Both the position numbers and the translations under genes were made by a program. Of a DNA stretch of 64,000 nucleotides, positions 39,838 through 48,457 are shown in pieces; within the stretch, counting starts at the first letter, position 1; each line of letters opens with the position of its first letter. The notes below the pieces were generated by a model. It ran no database searches and was not told the origin of the DNA. It saw nothing but the letters and a program-made list of their open reading frames with translations. Source of the stretch: Companilactobacillus farciminis KCTC 3681 = DSM 20184. GTDB taxonomy: Bacteria > Bacillota > Bacilli > Lactobacillales > Lactobacillaceae. The DNA is taken from the NCBI RefSeq assembly GCF_002706745.1, contig NZ_CP017702.1, positions 1,674,001 to 1,738,000 of the forward strand, read 5' to 3'.

Positions 39838-41268
39838 TTATAAATTCATATCTGTCTTGAAGTTTAGAGGTGAAAAATCAGTCGAGTCCGTAATTAATTG
39901 AGCAATCAGCTCTTTGTAGCCATCAAGTGAAATTTTTGCCATTTCAAATGAAGCTTCTGTTAAATAATTAGGTAATTTATCATCATCTTTGCTCAAGGCC
40001 TCTTTATCAAAATCGTTTAACTTCTTGCGAAGCGTGATATTGATGTCCTTTTGCTTGGCTTGGAAGTCTTTTCCAAGTTCTTTGTAATGACCATCTAATA
40101 AAACTCCGGCCAATTTATAAGTCCAATAAGCTGACTTGCTATCATATGGTAATTTCCCGAGTTTGTATTCTTCAGGTGTATCAGTGCTTCCCATATAGAA
40201 TGGTACATAAACGCTTTGAGAAGCTACACCCATTGCTAACCATTGAACGCAAGCAATCTCAGGAGCCATATTAGGTCTGATTTGTAAGACGTGTGACTCT
40301 TGAGTTTTAGCTAAACTAATTGGACGATATTTCTTATTATCATTAGACTTGTTCAAAGGATCGAATGGAGTCTTTTGATAATGCGATGCCAAATAATCTT
40401 GAGCATCATCAACACTTAACAAACGGTTTGCTTTTTTGACAAAAGCTAAATCTTCACTTTCTGGGCTTTCATTAGTTTTTCCCGAAAACTGTTGTTGGCC
40501 CCACCAGACACGAGGTGTGCTGTATATTTCATCAGATAAATCATGTGTTCCAAAAATTTCTCTAAAATTAAAACCGTTGGGTTTAGTATTCAAATGATTA
40601 TTTTCGACGAATTCTTTAATATCTTTACGATATAAGAAATTATCTGGATCATCGAAATCGATTTCTTGAATAGCTAGTTGATTGGCGACAACTGCGTAAC
40701 TATCGTCGGGGATACGTTGCGCAACCCAATAATGCCCTGATCCACTTTCAAAGTACCAAACTTCATCTTTATCTGAGAAAAGTACCCCGTTAGTTTCACA
40801 AGTTCCATAATCTTCAATAATCTTTCCTAGTCGTAAAACACCTTCCCGAGCGGTTTTGACATAGGGTAGAACTACTGTGATCATGGCCTCTTCACCAATA
40901 CCATTTTTATCAAGAGGATCAACGCCTAAAACACGTTGGTTGGAATAAGCACTTTCTGTGGCACTCATCCCTACTCCGTATTCGTTAAATCCATCCTCTT
41001 CAAATAATCCTTCTTTAAAGGTCCATTCAGGAGTGGCAGAATATTTATAGCGAATTTTAGGTAGGTCCATTTGAAAGTCATTAGCCTTGGAGACAAACTT
41101 TTGATCATCAGTAAATTCTTTATGTTCATGAATAACGAAATGTTTAGGCCATGAAGCCATTGCATCTTCGTTACGTCCGATGATAGTTGAACCATCAACG
41201 GTTGCTTTTTTACCAATTAAAATACTGGTACAAGCAGATAAAGAACTCTTATTATAAACTAAAGCCAT
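39838..41268 (-). CDS. C69-family dipeptidase (PepD type)
   Basis: A 476-residue Ntn-hydrolase. The catalytic Cys13 lies in SACTSILIGKKATVDGSTIIGRNED, which in this family becomes the N-terminal nucleophile after removal of a short propeptide. Other family segments are GVGMSATESAYSN, GIGEEAMITVVLPY, WYFESGSGHYWVAQRIPDDSYAVVANQLAI and the C-terminal AYWTYKLAG. AGGTG precedes the ATG. It lies in an operon between a YbjQ-like gene (9 bases upstream) and the YjeM-like permease. No signal peptide is present, so it acts in the cytoplasm. Confidence 0.93.
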   Translation of the reverse strand: MALVYNKSSLSACTSILIGKKATVDGSTIIGRNEDAMASWPKHFVIHEHKEFTDDQKFVSKANDFQMDLPKIRYKYSATPEWTFKEGLFEEDGFNEYGVGMSATESAYSNQRVLGVDPLDKNGIGEEAMITVVLPYVKTAREGVLRLGKIIEDYGTCETNGVLFSDKDEVWYFESGSGHYWVAQRIPDDSYAVVANQLAIQEIDFDDPDNFLYRKDIKEFVENNHLNTKPNGFNFREIFGTHDLSDEIYSTPRVWWGQQQFSGKTNESPESEDLAFVKKANRLLSVDDAQDYLASHYQKTPFDPLNKSNDNKKYRPISLAKTQESHVLQIRPNMAPEIACVQWLAMGVASQSVYVPFYMGSTDTPEEYKLGKLPYDSKSAYWTYKLAGVLLDGHYKELGKDFQAKQKDINITLRKKLNDFDKEALSKDDDKLPNYLTEASFEMAKISLDGYKELIAQLITDSTDFSPLNFKTDMNL

Positions 41269-41277
41269 CTAATCACC

Positions 41278-41604
41278 TTACTTAAATTTTACTGCGGTAC
41301 CATAAGCTGCAACAGTTTCCATGTCAGCACTGATCGAATCAGAATCAAAACGCATCATAACGACAGCATCGGCACCCATATCTAAAGCATTTTGACGCAA
41401 ACGGTCAATCGCAATATCACGTGCTTCCGTTAATAACTCGGTATAAGCTTTGATCTCACCACCGACGATGTTTTTGAATCCGGCTCCGATATTTTTTACG
41501 ACGTTTTTTGATTGAGTAGTAAGTCCGAAAACTTCACCGATAATCTCGTAGTCGCGACTTGGAATATGCTCAGTCGTAGTCACTAATATCTCGCTCTTCT
41601 CCAT
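41278..41604 (-). CDS. YbjQ-like (UPF0145/DUF74) protein
   Basis: A 108-residue soluble protein. It has the family features [21 protein letters not shown] at the start, then [32 protein letters not shown] and YGTAVKF at the end. The fold is a small alpha/beta domain that forms pentamers in known structures; the cellular function is unknown. It is the first gene of the operon with the dipeptidase and permease. Confidence 0.92.
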   Translation of the reverse strand: MEKSEILVTTTEHIPSRDYEIIGEVFGLTTQSKNVVKNIGAGFKNIVGGEIKAYTELLTEARDIAIDRLRQNALDMGADAVVMMRFDSDSISADMETVAAYGTAVKFK

Positions 41605-41749
41605 TGATTCACCTCACAAAAATAATTATTTCACTCCATAAATAATGTAACACATAAATTGCGTCAAATGATTATATCTCAACAAATATTACCGACAAAA
41701 TGCAATTTTTGTTGGATAAAAATATCATGAATATAAAAAATTTAAGCGT

Positions 41750-41786
41750 AAAAAAAGAACCTTGTAAATTATCTCACAAAGTTCTC
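41750..41786 (-). terminator. Terminator after the CsbD-like gene
   Basis: The stem AGAACTTTGT / ACAAGGTTCT on the minus strand, with one G-T pair, is followed by TTTTTTT. Confidence 0.87.
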
Positions 41787-41800
41787 TTCCTATTATTAAT

Positions 41801-41980
41801 TTAATTTTTTTTATTAATCTTTTCGGCAACCTTGTCGACTGTTTCATCAACTCGTTCTTTAGCTTTGCCGATGGCTTCTTGAGCCTTGCCTTTTAATTCT
41901 TGCTTATCATTGCCAGAAGCTTTGCCAACTGCTTGATTCGTTTTACCTTTAATCATATCTTCTTTACTTTCAATACTCAT
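41801..41980 (-). CDS. CsbD-family stress protein
   Basis: A 59-residue hydrophilic helical protein, read directly from the minus strand: MSIESKEDMIKGKTNQAVGK, then the repeated-looking KGKAQEAIGKAKERVDETVDK and a lysine-rich end. The KGK..QAxGKA pattern defines the CsbD-like family (PF05532), induced by general stress in many bacteria; its molecular function is unknown. GAGAGGAG precedes the ATG by eight bases. It has its own terminator. Confidence 0.9.
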   Translation of the reverse strand: MSIESKEDMIKGKTNQAVGKASGNDKQELKGKAQEAIGKAKERVDETVDKVAEKINKKN

Positions 41981-42048
41981 ACATAAAACTCCTCTCTGAT
42001 TTATCTATAATCAAAGAATAGCAAGTTTCTGGTAGATTGAGCAATATT

Positions 42049-42285
42049 TTAGTTCTTCAAAATATCCTTAAAGAAATCAACTGTAATATCAAAGATTGGT
42101 TTCATGATTGCCAAAATCATTAGGAATAGATCGACAAACAATAATTTGATCATCCAGGCAACCGACATACTAGTTGTAAAGTGGAAATATAGGGCAAAAA
42201 GTCCTAAGAATATAGCCACGAAAGCAAAAATATAAATTACAACCAGTCCTATTAAGTTTTCTGTTTCAGTTTCTTCATGTTTCAT
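42049..42285 (-). CDS. Small two-helix membrane protein, cre-controlled
   Basis: A 78-residue protein with hydrophilic ends, an acidic N-terminus (MKHEETETEN) and two long hydrophobic segments (about 11-37 and 42-66). No family is recognised. The ATG follows GAGGGGG. A perfect CcpA box overlaps its -10 element, so repression by a good carbon source is predicted. It may be co-transcribed with the CsbD-like gene, which starts 68 bases downstream. Confidence 0.7.
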   Translation of the reverse strand: MKHEETETENLIGLVVIYIFAFVAIFLGLFALYFHFTTSMSVAWMIKLLFVDLFLMILAIMKPIFDITVDFFKDILKN

Positions 42286-42333
42286 GGTAGTTTCCCCCTC
42301 ATCTGGATTGACAAACTGTTATTTATCAATCTT

Positions 42334-42352
42334 TGTTAACGCTTACATTATA
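42334..42352 (-). promoter_or_regulatory. CcpA box (cre) overlapping a -10 box
   Basis: On the minus strand TGTAAGCGTTAACA (42334-42347) matches the cre consensus TGWAARCGYTWNCA at every position. The TATAAT at 42347-42352 abuts it, with TTAACG 18 bases further upstream as the likely -35 box. Confidence 0.78.
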
Positions 42353-42501
42353 ACATTCTCAAGGTTTCTACGTTAATTTTTTTAAAATAAAATTGCTTTT
42401 TATTTGCTTATTGTCGACTGAGCGCATAGTATAAGTGTAGAAAAAATTGATGAGATTAAAATTAAATATATAACGCATTGTTCATTTCGGGGGTCAATCA
42501 A

Positions 42502-43341
42502 ATGAAATTATCAAGAATTATTACTCTTTCGGCCGTATTTTTTGCTATGTCCAGCTCTTTTGCTGTTTCACAAAAAAATGCTGATGCAGCTACTGTCGCA
42601 ACTACTAACGGCAACGGAATTGCCAAATTGTATACTAAAAATGGTAAAGTAATTTCCAATCGTGCTTTAGCACCCAACACTAAATGGGCTGTTGGAAACG
42701 TTATTACAATTAATGGAGAAAAATTATATCAAGTTGCTTCTAATGAATATTTAAAAGCTAGTGCTTCTAGCCTTTCTGGAGACGCTCCGGTAGCAGTTGC
42801 AACAAAATCAGATGCTACTACTGAATCACAAAGCGATACTGCATATACTCCAAATATTGCTAACATCAACAGTTACTTTGCAAAATACGTCAACGCTTTG
42901 CACCAAGCTAACGGTACTGGTTCTGTTAACGTTTCTAACGACATTGTTTCTTATGCTGCCCAAAGAGCTGATCAACAAAACGGTAACAATTTGGCTCACA
43001 ACACAGCTACTAAGAACATGTCCGAAAATCTTTCTGGTGCTGGATATGACTACATAATAAAAAATGCCGGAGCTAAGTCCGACAAAGATGTTGCTTATTT
43101 CTTATTAAAACAATGGTATGACGAAGATAATTGCGTCGACCCATTGGGTACAGCCGGTCACTTTGGTCACCGTGCTGCTTTGATTTATGCTGGTCCTAAC
43201 GTTGGTCTTGGAATCAACGCCAAAAACTCTGCCTTCGAAGCTGATTGGAATGTTGACAACATCTCCGCTCAAAAGCAACTTTACAATTATACTGGTACAA
43301 ATCCTAATACTAAGTTTATTTCTAAAGATGCTGTTCAATAA
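42502..43341 (+). CDS. Secreted SLAP repeat protein with CAP/SCP domain
   Basis: A 279-residue exported protein; the ATG at 42502 follows GGGGG. A signal peptide (to about 30, ending KNADAA) is followed by one SLAP-like repeat (LYTKNGKVISNRALAPNTKW...NGEKLYQVASNEYLK). A Ser/Ala/Thr linker comes next, then a CAP domain (about 115-279) with YVNALHQANG, YAAQRADQQNGNNLAHNTA, SENLSG and AGHFGHRAALI. CAP domains of this group in lactobacilli are surface proteins of unknown substrate. The gene stands alone with its own terminator. Confidence 0.88.
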   Translation: MKLSRIITLSAVFFAMSSSFAVSQKNADAATVATTNGNGIAKLYTKNGKVISNRALAPNTKWAVGNVITINGEKLYQVASNEYLKASASSLSGDAPVAVATKSDATTESQSDTAYTPNIANINSYFAKYVNALHQANGTGSVNVSNDIVSYAAQRADQQNGNNLAHNTATKNMSENLSGAGYDYIIKNAGAKSDKDVAYFLLKQWYDEDNCVDPLGTAGHFGHRAALIYAGPNVGLGINAKNSAFEADWNVDNISAQKQLYNYTGTNPNTKFISKDAVQ

Positions 43342-43349
43342 ACTCAATT

Positions 43350-43396
43350 CTAATAAACTCGCTGTAGATAACTTCTACTCCGAGTTTATTTTTTTT
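43350..43396 (+). terminator. Terminator after the CAP-SLAP gene
   Basis: AATAAACTCG pairs with CGAGTTTATT around a 19-base loop, followed by TTTTTT. Confidence 0.82.
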
Positions 43397-43838
43397 GGAT
43401 TCTTTTTGAGATCATCACTTGATCTAATTCTAATAAAATTGATGAGGTTAAATTAGTATCTGTAATCAAATGAATTTTTCAGTCGTATTTTTATTTACAA
43501 GTAGAATTATACATTCCATTATTTTGTAAGTGCATCCAAGTTTGAAAAAAATTATTTTCAAAAAGTGGGTAATTTATTATCAAGTCACATCTAGTGGTTT
43601 TTTTGAATTCTGGAATCGTTCCTTTATATATAAACCATTTTTAAATTTGTATCTAAAGATACTGATATAACAACATCCATTGACATTTTATCCATGTATA
43701 CCTTTCAGATTAGAAAATATTTTTTTATACATTATGACCATTTTTATATCCAAAACGTACCTATAATACGAGTTGTAAAGCAAATAACAAGACAAACATT
43801 TTATAGATATATACATACAGAACTGCGAGGGATATATT
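43397..43838. other. Long AT-rich intergenic stretch before the large SLAP adhesin
   Basis: No convincing gene is seen in these 442 bases. TATAAT at 43762-43767 is a likely -10 box for the downstream gene, without a clear -35 box; it would give a leader of about 65 bases. A short inverted repeat, AGATCA / TGATCT, lies at about 43409-43426. Confidence 0.5.
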
Positions 43839-46103
43839 ATGACAAAAGAAAACTTAAATAAATTTAACAAAAAATTTATCGTTACTGCCCTTGGTGTAGC
43901 AGCTTTAGGTTTCCAACTAATGCAAACTAATAATGTTAAAGCTGACACTGCCGCAGATTCTAAAACTGGCGATGCCGCTTCTGAAGATACTGTTGAAACC
44001 AATGATAGCTCTGTAGCTGATGATTCTAGTATTCAAAAAGATTCTAGTTCTATCACTAATACTGATGAAACTGATAATGCAGATTCAGATAGTAAAACAA
44101 ATAATAATAATGAACAACAACAAGTTAACGATACTGACATTATTGCAAAAGATTCAAATACTCAAAGCCAAGATGCTAATAACGTTAATGAAAATAATGA
44201 CCAAATTCAAACTGCTTCCCTTTCAACTACTGAAAATGTAGACAAAGGTTCTACTGATGATCAAGGAACAAATTCCGATGAACAAGCGGATTCTCAGCAA
44301 AATACGACAGAAAATGATGATTCAATAACCACTGATACGCAAACTAATACTGATCCAGCTATTATTGATGGAACTCCGGCTAACAGCCAACCTGCAGTTA
44401 CTAACGGTGACCCAATCCAAAGCACTATTGCTGTTTCAGCGACAAATTCTACTGGAACGATGACTTCCGTATCTACTGCTACCGATGGTGCATCTGCCTT
44501 GATTAATTCTGATTCAACTTCAGCAAACATCATTGTAACTATCACTAATACTTCAGATGAAAAACAAGGAGACTACGGAGAAACTGTCAGACTTCCAAAG
44601 AACGTTCAAGAAGTTGAGGGTTCAGCACATAGAACTTCTAATGTCGTATTATCTGATGATTTTGATAATACTGCATTTATTACTGGTCTTCCTGAAGGGG
44701 CAGAAGTTGTTTACTCCACTTCAACACAAAATAACTGGCAAACTGCCGAGGAATTGACTGCAGATCCTAATTTCAAATGGTCCAATGTCAATGCGATTGA
44801 AATTAATTCAAATATTTTTCATTTTAATGGGACAACGGCTTATCTAGAACCCGGAAAATCCATCGTTATGACAATTCCTATTACAGCAAAGACAACCGAT
44901 CAAACAAAAATTACAGGGGTCTCTGCAGTAACAACAGAATATAACAGAGTGAATGGTGATTATCGTAGAAAATCTAGTGTATACAGTTTTAGATACGCAT
45001 CAGTTGCTGGCAAAGCTTCATCTATTTTAGATGGTCAGTATAAAGCTGTCCTTACAAATGGTGATGATGTACCTACAGAAATTCAAAACATTATTCCTAA
45101 TTACAAAGACGGAGACGTAACAATTGATGATTTCTTCGGATTTGACACCGTTAATATCGATAATAATTTATTAGCAAATGGCGGATTTGTCTACTTGAAC
45201 TTAAACAATCTAGGAATTACTAAAGAACTGAATGGTTTAGGATATTCTTATCTACTTCAAGATGGTACTGGATTTCAACAATCTGCATATACTTATCAAA
45301 TTGGTGTTAATCCGGTTCAACTTATCTTAAGACAAGTTATCAATGCCCAAAATGGTACTACTAAAGTCGGTCAAGACTGGACTGCAGCAGACAACCTAAC
45401 TTCAGTTCAAGATAACAACGACAATGTCCTAACAGGAAACGATGCAATAAGTGCCGTATCGACAACAATCAACGACCAAGATGGTGTTTTACAAGATGGT
45501 AAAGTCGTTAAAGCTGGTACCTTTGAAGTTACTTATACGTACAACTTAAAAGATGGCACAGCTATTACTAAGACAGTCACAGTTACCGCCGATCCAGCAA
45601 CAAACAATTCTAGTTCATCAAGTTCAAGCTCATCTTCTAGCTCCAATACTTCATCAACTACAGACCCAACAGATCCCGTAGTATCTCCAGATTCACCTGA
45701 CAATATCAATGATCAAGACCGTCTAGTTTCTACTCACCCTGCAGATGGTGTAGTTTCACTTTATAAGCTAGACACAACTAAAATTACTAACCGTAGTTTG
45801 AACACAGCTTCAGATTGGTACAGTGATAAGGACATGACTTTTGCCGGTGAAACTTATTATCGTGTTGCTACTAACGAATGGGTCAAAGCCTCAAATGTTT
45901 ATGTTTACCAAAATAAGAACCAAGTTATTCAAACAAACAATAACCAACAACTAGTCGATTCCAAAGGTAACACCGTAACAAATCGTTCATTGCTTGCTAA
46001 CACGGCTTGGTACACAGACCGTATCGCAACTATCAATGGCAAGAGTTATTACCGTGTTGCTACTAATGAATTTGTTCCAGTTGATGCAGTTACAGTTATG
46101 TAA
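43839..46103 (+). CDS. Large secreted SLAP-anchored adhesin-like protein
   Basis: This is a 754-residue exported protein. A signal peptide (about 1-35, ending NNVKAD) is followed by a low-complexity Asp/Ser/Asn/Thr/Gln-rich region (about 36-215). A beta-rich domain (about 215-390, SANIIVTITNTSDEKQGDYGETV) follows. Next come further domains, including an Ig-like module near 505-585 (WTAADNLTSVQDN...AGTFEVTYTYNLKDG). A Ser run (about 590-605) comes before two C-terminal SLAP-like repeats with ETYYRVATNEWVK and KSYYRVATNEFVP. The SLAP repeats should hold it on the wall. Adhesion or matrix function is inferred from architecture. GAGGGATA precedes the ATG. Confidence 0.87.
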   Translation: MTKENLNKFNKKFIVTALGVAALGFQLMQTNNVKADTAADSKTGDAASEDTVETNDSSVADDSSIQKDSSSITNTDETDNADSDSKTNNNNEQQQVNDTDIIAKDSNTQSQDANNVNENNDQIQTASLSTTENVDKGSTDDQGTNSDEQADSQQNTTENDDSITTDTQTNTDPAIIDGTPANSQPAVTNGDPIQSTIAVSATNSTGTMTSVSTATDGASALINSDSTSANIIVTITNTSDEKQGDYGETVRLPKNVQEVEGSAHRTSNVVLSDDFDNTAFITGLPEGAEVVYSTSTQNNWQTAEELTADPNFKWSNVNAIEINSNIFHFNGTTAYLEPGKSIVMTIPITAKTTDQTKITGVSAVTTEYNRVNGDYRRKSSVYSFRYASVAGKASSILDGQYKAVLTNGDDVPTEIQNIIPNYKDGDVTIDDFFGFDTVNIDNNLLANGGFVYLNLNNLGITKELNGLGYSYLLQDGTGFQQSAYTYQIGVNPVQLILRQVINAQNGTTKVGQDWTAADNLTSVQDNNDNVLTGNDAISAVSTTINDQDGVLQDGKVVKAGTFEVTYTYNLKDGTAITKTVTVTADPATNNSSSSSSSSSSSSNTSSTTDPTDPVVSPDSPDNINDQDRLVSTHPADGVVSLYKLDTTKITNRSLNTASDWYSDKDMTFAGETYYRVATNEWVKASNVYVYQNKNQVIQTNNNQQLVDSKGNTVTNRSLLANTAWYTDRIATINGKSYYRVATNEFVPVDAVTVM

Positions 46104-46106
46104 TTA

Positions 46107-46160
46107 AGCATACAAAAAGAGCATTCACTCTCTAAAGTGGATGCCCTTTTTGTATGTTTT
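46107..46160 (+). terminator. Terminator after the SLAP adhesin
   Basis: A long stem of CATACAAAAAG-GCATTCACT pairing with AGTGGATGC-CTTTTTGTATG around CTCTAA, followed by TTTTATT. Confidence 0.9.
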
Positions 46161-46174
46161 ATTAGACGTATAAA

Positions 46175-46202
46175 TTAAAAAAGTGCCCTTTTACGGACAC
46201 CT
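46175..46202 (-). terminator. Terminator after tRNA-Gln
   Basis: The minus strand shows GTGTCC-GTAAAA-GGGCAC followed by TTTTTTAATTT, about 55 bases beyond the tRNA. Confidence 0.75.
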
Positions 46203-46256
46203 TCTAGATTAATATCAGTCAAAAGATTGATATAACAGGCTTTCATTTATTTTTTA

Positions 46257-46328
46257 TTGGGCATATTGGGTTCGAACCAATAAATTGCGGATTCAGAGTC
46301 CGCTGCCTTACCATTTGGCGAATGCCCA
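46257..46328 (-). tRNA. tRNA-Gln, anticodon CTG
   Basis: This is a 72-base cloverleaf on the minus strand. The acceptor is TGGGCAT / ATGCCCA, the D-stem GCC / GGC, the anticodon stem GCGGA / TCCGC with loop CTCTGAA (anticodon CTG), and the T-stem ATTGG / CCAAT with TTCGAAC. The weak U1-A72 first pair is the normal tRNA-Gln identity feature. CCA is not encoded. It reads CAG, supplementing the usual TTG-anticodon tRNA. Confidence 0.93.
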
Positions 46329-46460
46329 TTAACAATAAAACTAACAGTAAAATGTTATAAAAAAAACGTCCTAATGTCAATAGTAATCCTGATATAATCA
46401 CTTTTCAAGCCGAAAAAAAGGCCACTCAACTATACACTAGTCAAAATGGTCTCACTAATA

Positions 46461-46784
46461 CTATTTATTTTCAGCTACTTTACTAACCTTAGCTTTAAAG
46501 GCTGGCTTTTTGATTTCAGCTTGTTCCATATCATTCTCTAAGATGTTAATGGCACGATCTAATGATTCAAATGATTCATTATTCAACAATTCTATAATGG
46601 GACTCAATCGCTCAAATTCGTTAGAGAAAAGTCCTTTATTCATTTGTTCATTATTAATACGTTTTAATTTTAAATTAAAGTCCATCAATGCATTAATGCG
46701 AATCTTTGAATTATCCAATTCACACAAAAGATCGTCAATCTTATCCATATCGTAAGTTCTAGTTAGTTTATCTGTATTATTCAT
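46461..46784 (-). CDS. Hypothetical helical protein
   Basis: A 107-residue soluble, charged, largely helical protein. Heptad-like stretches (about 14-50 and 60-95) suggest coiled coil. The end is Lys-rich (AEIKKPAFKAKVSKVAENK). No family is recognised. TAAGGAG before the ATG supports expression. Confidence 0.55.
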   Translation of the reverse strand: MNNTDKLTRTYDMDKIDDLLCELDNSKIRINALMDFNLKLKRINNEQMNKGLFSNEFERLSPIIELLNNESFESLDRAINILENDMEQAEIKKPAFKAKVSKVAENK

Positions 46785-47084
46785 AACAATACACTCCTTA
46801 GTTTATTTCTTGTATCTGTCTATACAAAACCTCTCTGACAACTATCATTCTAACTGCTTTTCCAAAGAAAGATAGTATATTATCCAGAATGTACATATTA
46901 TTTTTAGATAAAATGATACCGATTTTTTTGTACAATTAATTTGATTTTGATACAAATATTCTTATAATATATCAATTCAATATATTATTTTATATTCGAA
47001 ATATTTTCAGAAAGTATAAAGATGTGTTACACTAATCTAGTTTTGCGAGAAACTTTCACAAATAGAGGAGATATCAATTTTTAC
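46785..47084. other. AT-rich intergenic stretch with divergent promoters
   Basis: No gene is seen. TTGATT (46941-46946) and TATAAT (46963-46968), 16 bases apart, form a likely promoter for the membrane protein gene downstream. Confidence 0.5.
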
Positions 47085-47990
47085 ATGTACTTATCAACTA
47101 TCGAAAAAAGAAATTATTTAATTGGCTTTCTTTTTATTATTTTCATGGTTTCAATTGCGACATTCTTAAATGATTTAGAAATTATTCTGCCAGAAATTGG
47201 TGCTTTAACTGCTGGGACTTGGATCTATCAAAACGATGGCTGGATCCACCAACCTACAAAAATCTTTTTGGCACCTTCAGGAACTGCTATTATTGGATTC
47301 TTAGTCAATCAATTATCAATCGGTTACGCACAAAAAGTCTTAATTGGACTATTACTGATGTTAATTTTGTTGAAAATATTACGTTCTAATTTAGCCCCTT
47401 CATTTGCGACTGGTCTGTTACCTATTATTATTAACGCCACTCACTGGTCCTTTATTGTTGCTATCTTATTGTTCACGTTGGCTTTAATGTGCGGCGTTTT
47501 CTTACAAGGTAGCTACAAAGAAACTACTCCCGACAAAGCTATTCAAAAACATCACATGATAATTTTTACAATTATGGCAATTATTTGGGTCGGAGCAGTT
47601 TGGTTCTTTGGATTCGCACAAATGGCCGCTATTCCACCAGTCATGGTCGTCTTTTTTGAAGTGTTACAAAAACCAGATTACAAATGGCGTATGGCCGCTA
47701 AACATTTCATCGCTTTAGTCGGAGCTGCCAGCATTGGCGTTTTCGTTCATACTTTCATTGCTTCATGGATTGTTTCAGCGTTGATTGCCATGCCATTAGT
47801 TTTCATACTATTACAATTACTAAGAATCAAGTTACCAGCAGCATTTGCCTTTCCACTCCTAGCGTTAGTTTTACCTAAATCAATGTTCCATATGTTACCA
47901 ATCACTGCAATTTTAGCATCAACTTTCTTCTTAGGCTCGATTGTAGTCTTGAAAAAGATAAAGCCAATTTTACAGACGAAAACTGAATAG
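47085..47990 (+). CDS. Polytopic membrane protein of unknown function
   Basis: About 301 residues, with roughly eight to ten hydrophobic helices and short loops. The N-terminal segment has LNDLEIILPEIGALTAGTWIYQ and a conserved-looking APSGTAIIGFLVNQLS. The general look (short helical hairpins with Pro/Gly, PPVMVVFFEVLQKP) is reminiscent of HPP or FUSC-like membrane families, but I cannot assign one. The best start is the ATG at 47085; GAGGAG lies unusually far upstream (14 bases), and an in-frame ATG at 47022 would add 21 hydrophilic residues. Confidence 0.65.
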   Translation: MYLSTIEKRNYLIGFLFIIFMVSIATFLNDLEIILPEIGALTAGTWIYQNDGWIHQPTKIFLAPSGTAIIGFLVNQLSIGYAQKVLIGLLLMLILLKILRSNLAPSFATGLLPIIINATHWSFIVAILLFTLALMCGVFLQGSYKETTPDKAIQKHHMIIFTIMAIIWVGAVWFFGFAQMAAIPPVMVVFFEVLQKPDYKWRMAAKHFIALVGAASIGVFVHTFIASWIVSALIAMPLVFILLQLLRIKLPAAFAFPLLALVLPKSMFHMLPITAILASTFFLGSIVVLKKIKPILQTKTE

Positions 47991-47992
47991 CC

Positions 47993-48033
47993 AAAAAATG
48001 CATCCCTGAGTATGTTCAGAGATGCATTTTTTA
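47993..48033 (+). terminator. Bidirectional terminator
   Basis: AAAAATGCATC-CTGA pairs with TCAG-GATGCATTTTT with T runs on both strands, between convergent genes. Confidence 0.9.
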
Positions 48034-48339
48034 TGCAGTTTCTAATAAATCAATCAAACAATTAGTAATGTATTGCGAATCTTTTTTCACATCGTTCAAT
48101 GGTAATTTATCCACTAAATCTTTAGTTGGATTAAAGAAAACGATTTCTTCATTTAAAGCCTTACCTACTGGAAGCTCCATATCTAAGCCAGTTTTCTTAA
48201 CCCGGCGATACTCAATATTTCGGACGCGTAAAACAGTCTCTTTCAAAATATAATCTTGAACATTTTCAAAACTAGTCGTATCACCATAATTTTGATAAAT
48301 CTTCTTCAATTTTTGTAATACAACAATATTATTATTCAT
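48031..48339 (-). CDS. Hypothetical protein
   Basis: A 102-residue soluble protein starting MNNNIVVLQKLKKIYQNYGD and ending QYITNCLIDLLETA, mixed helix and strand by eye. No family is recognised. GGGAGAGATG precedes the ATG. It is monocistronic, convergent with the membrane protein gene. Confidence 0.55.
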   Translation of the reverse strand: MNNNIVVLQKLKKIYQNYGDTTSFENVQDYILKETVLRVRNIEYRRVKKTGLDMELPVGKALNEEIVFFNPTKDLVDKLPLNDVKKDSQYITNCLIDLLETA

Positions 48340-48457
48340 AGCTTCATCTCTCCCGTTTCGTATATTACATTTTTAATTTTATACTATTGGGAGATTTATT
48401 CTGTGCCGTAACTGAATAAAAAAGTTTCAACTATTTAAAAAATTCCTTATTCAAAGT

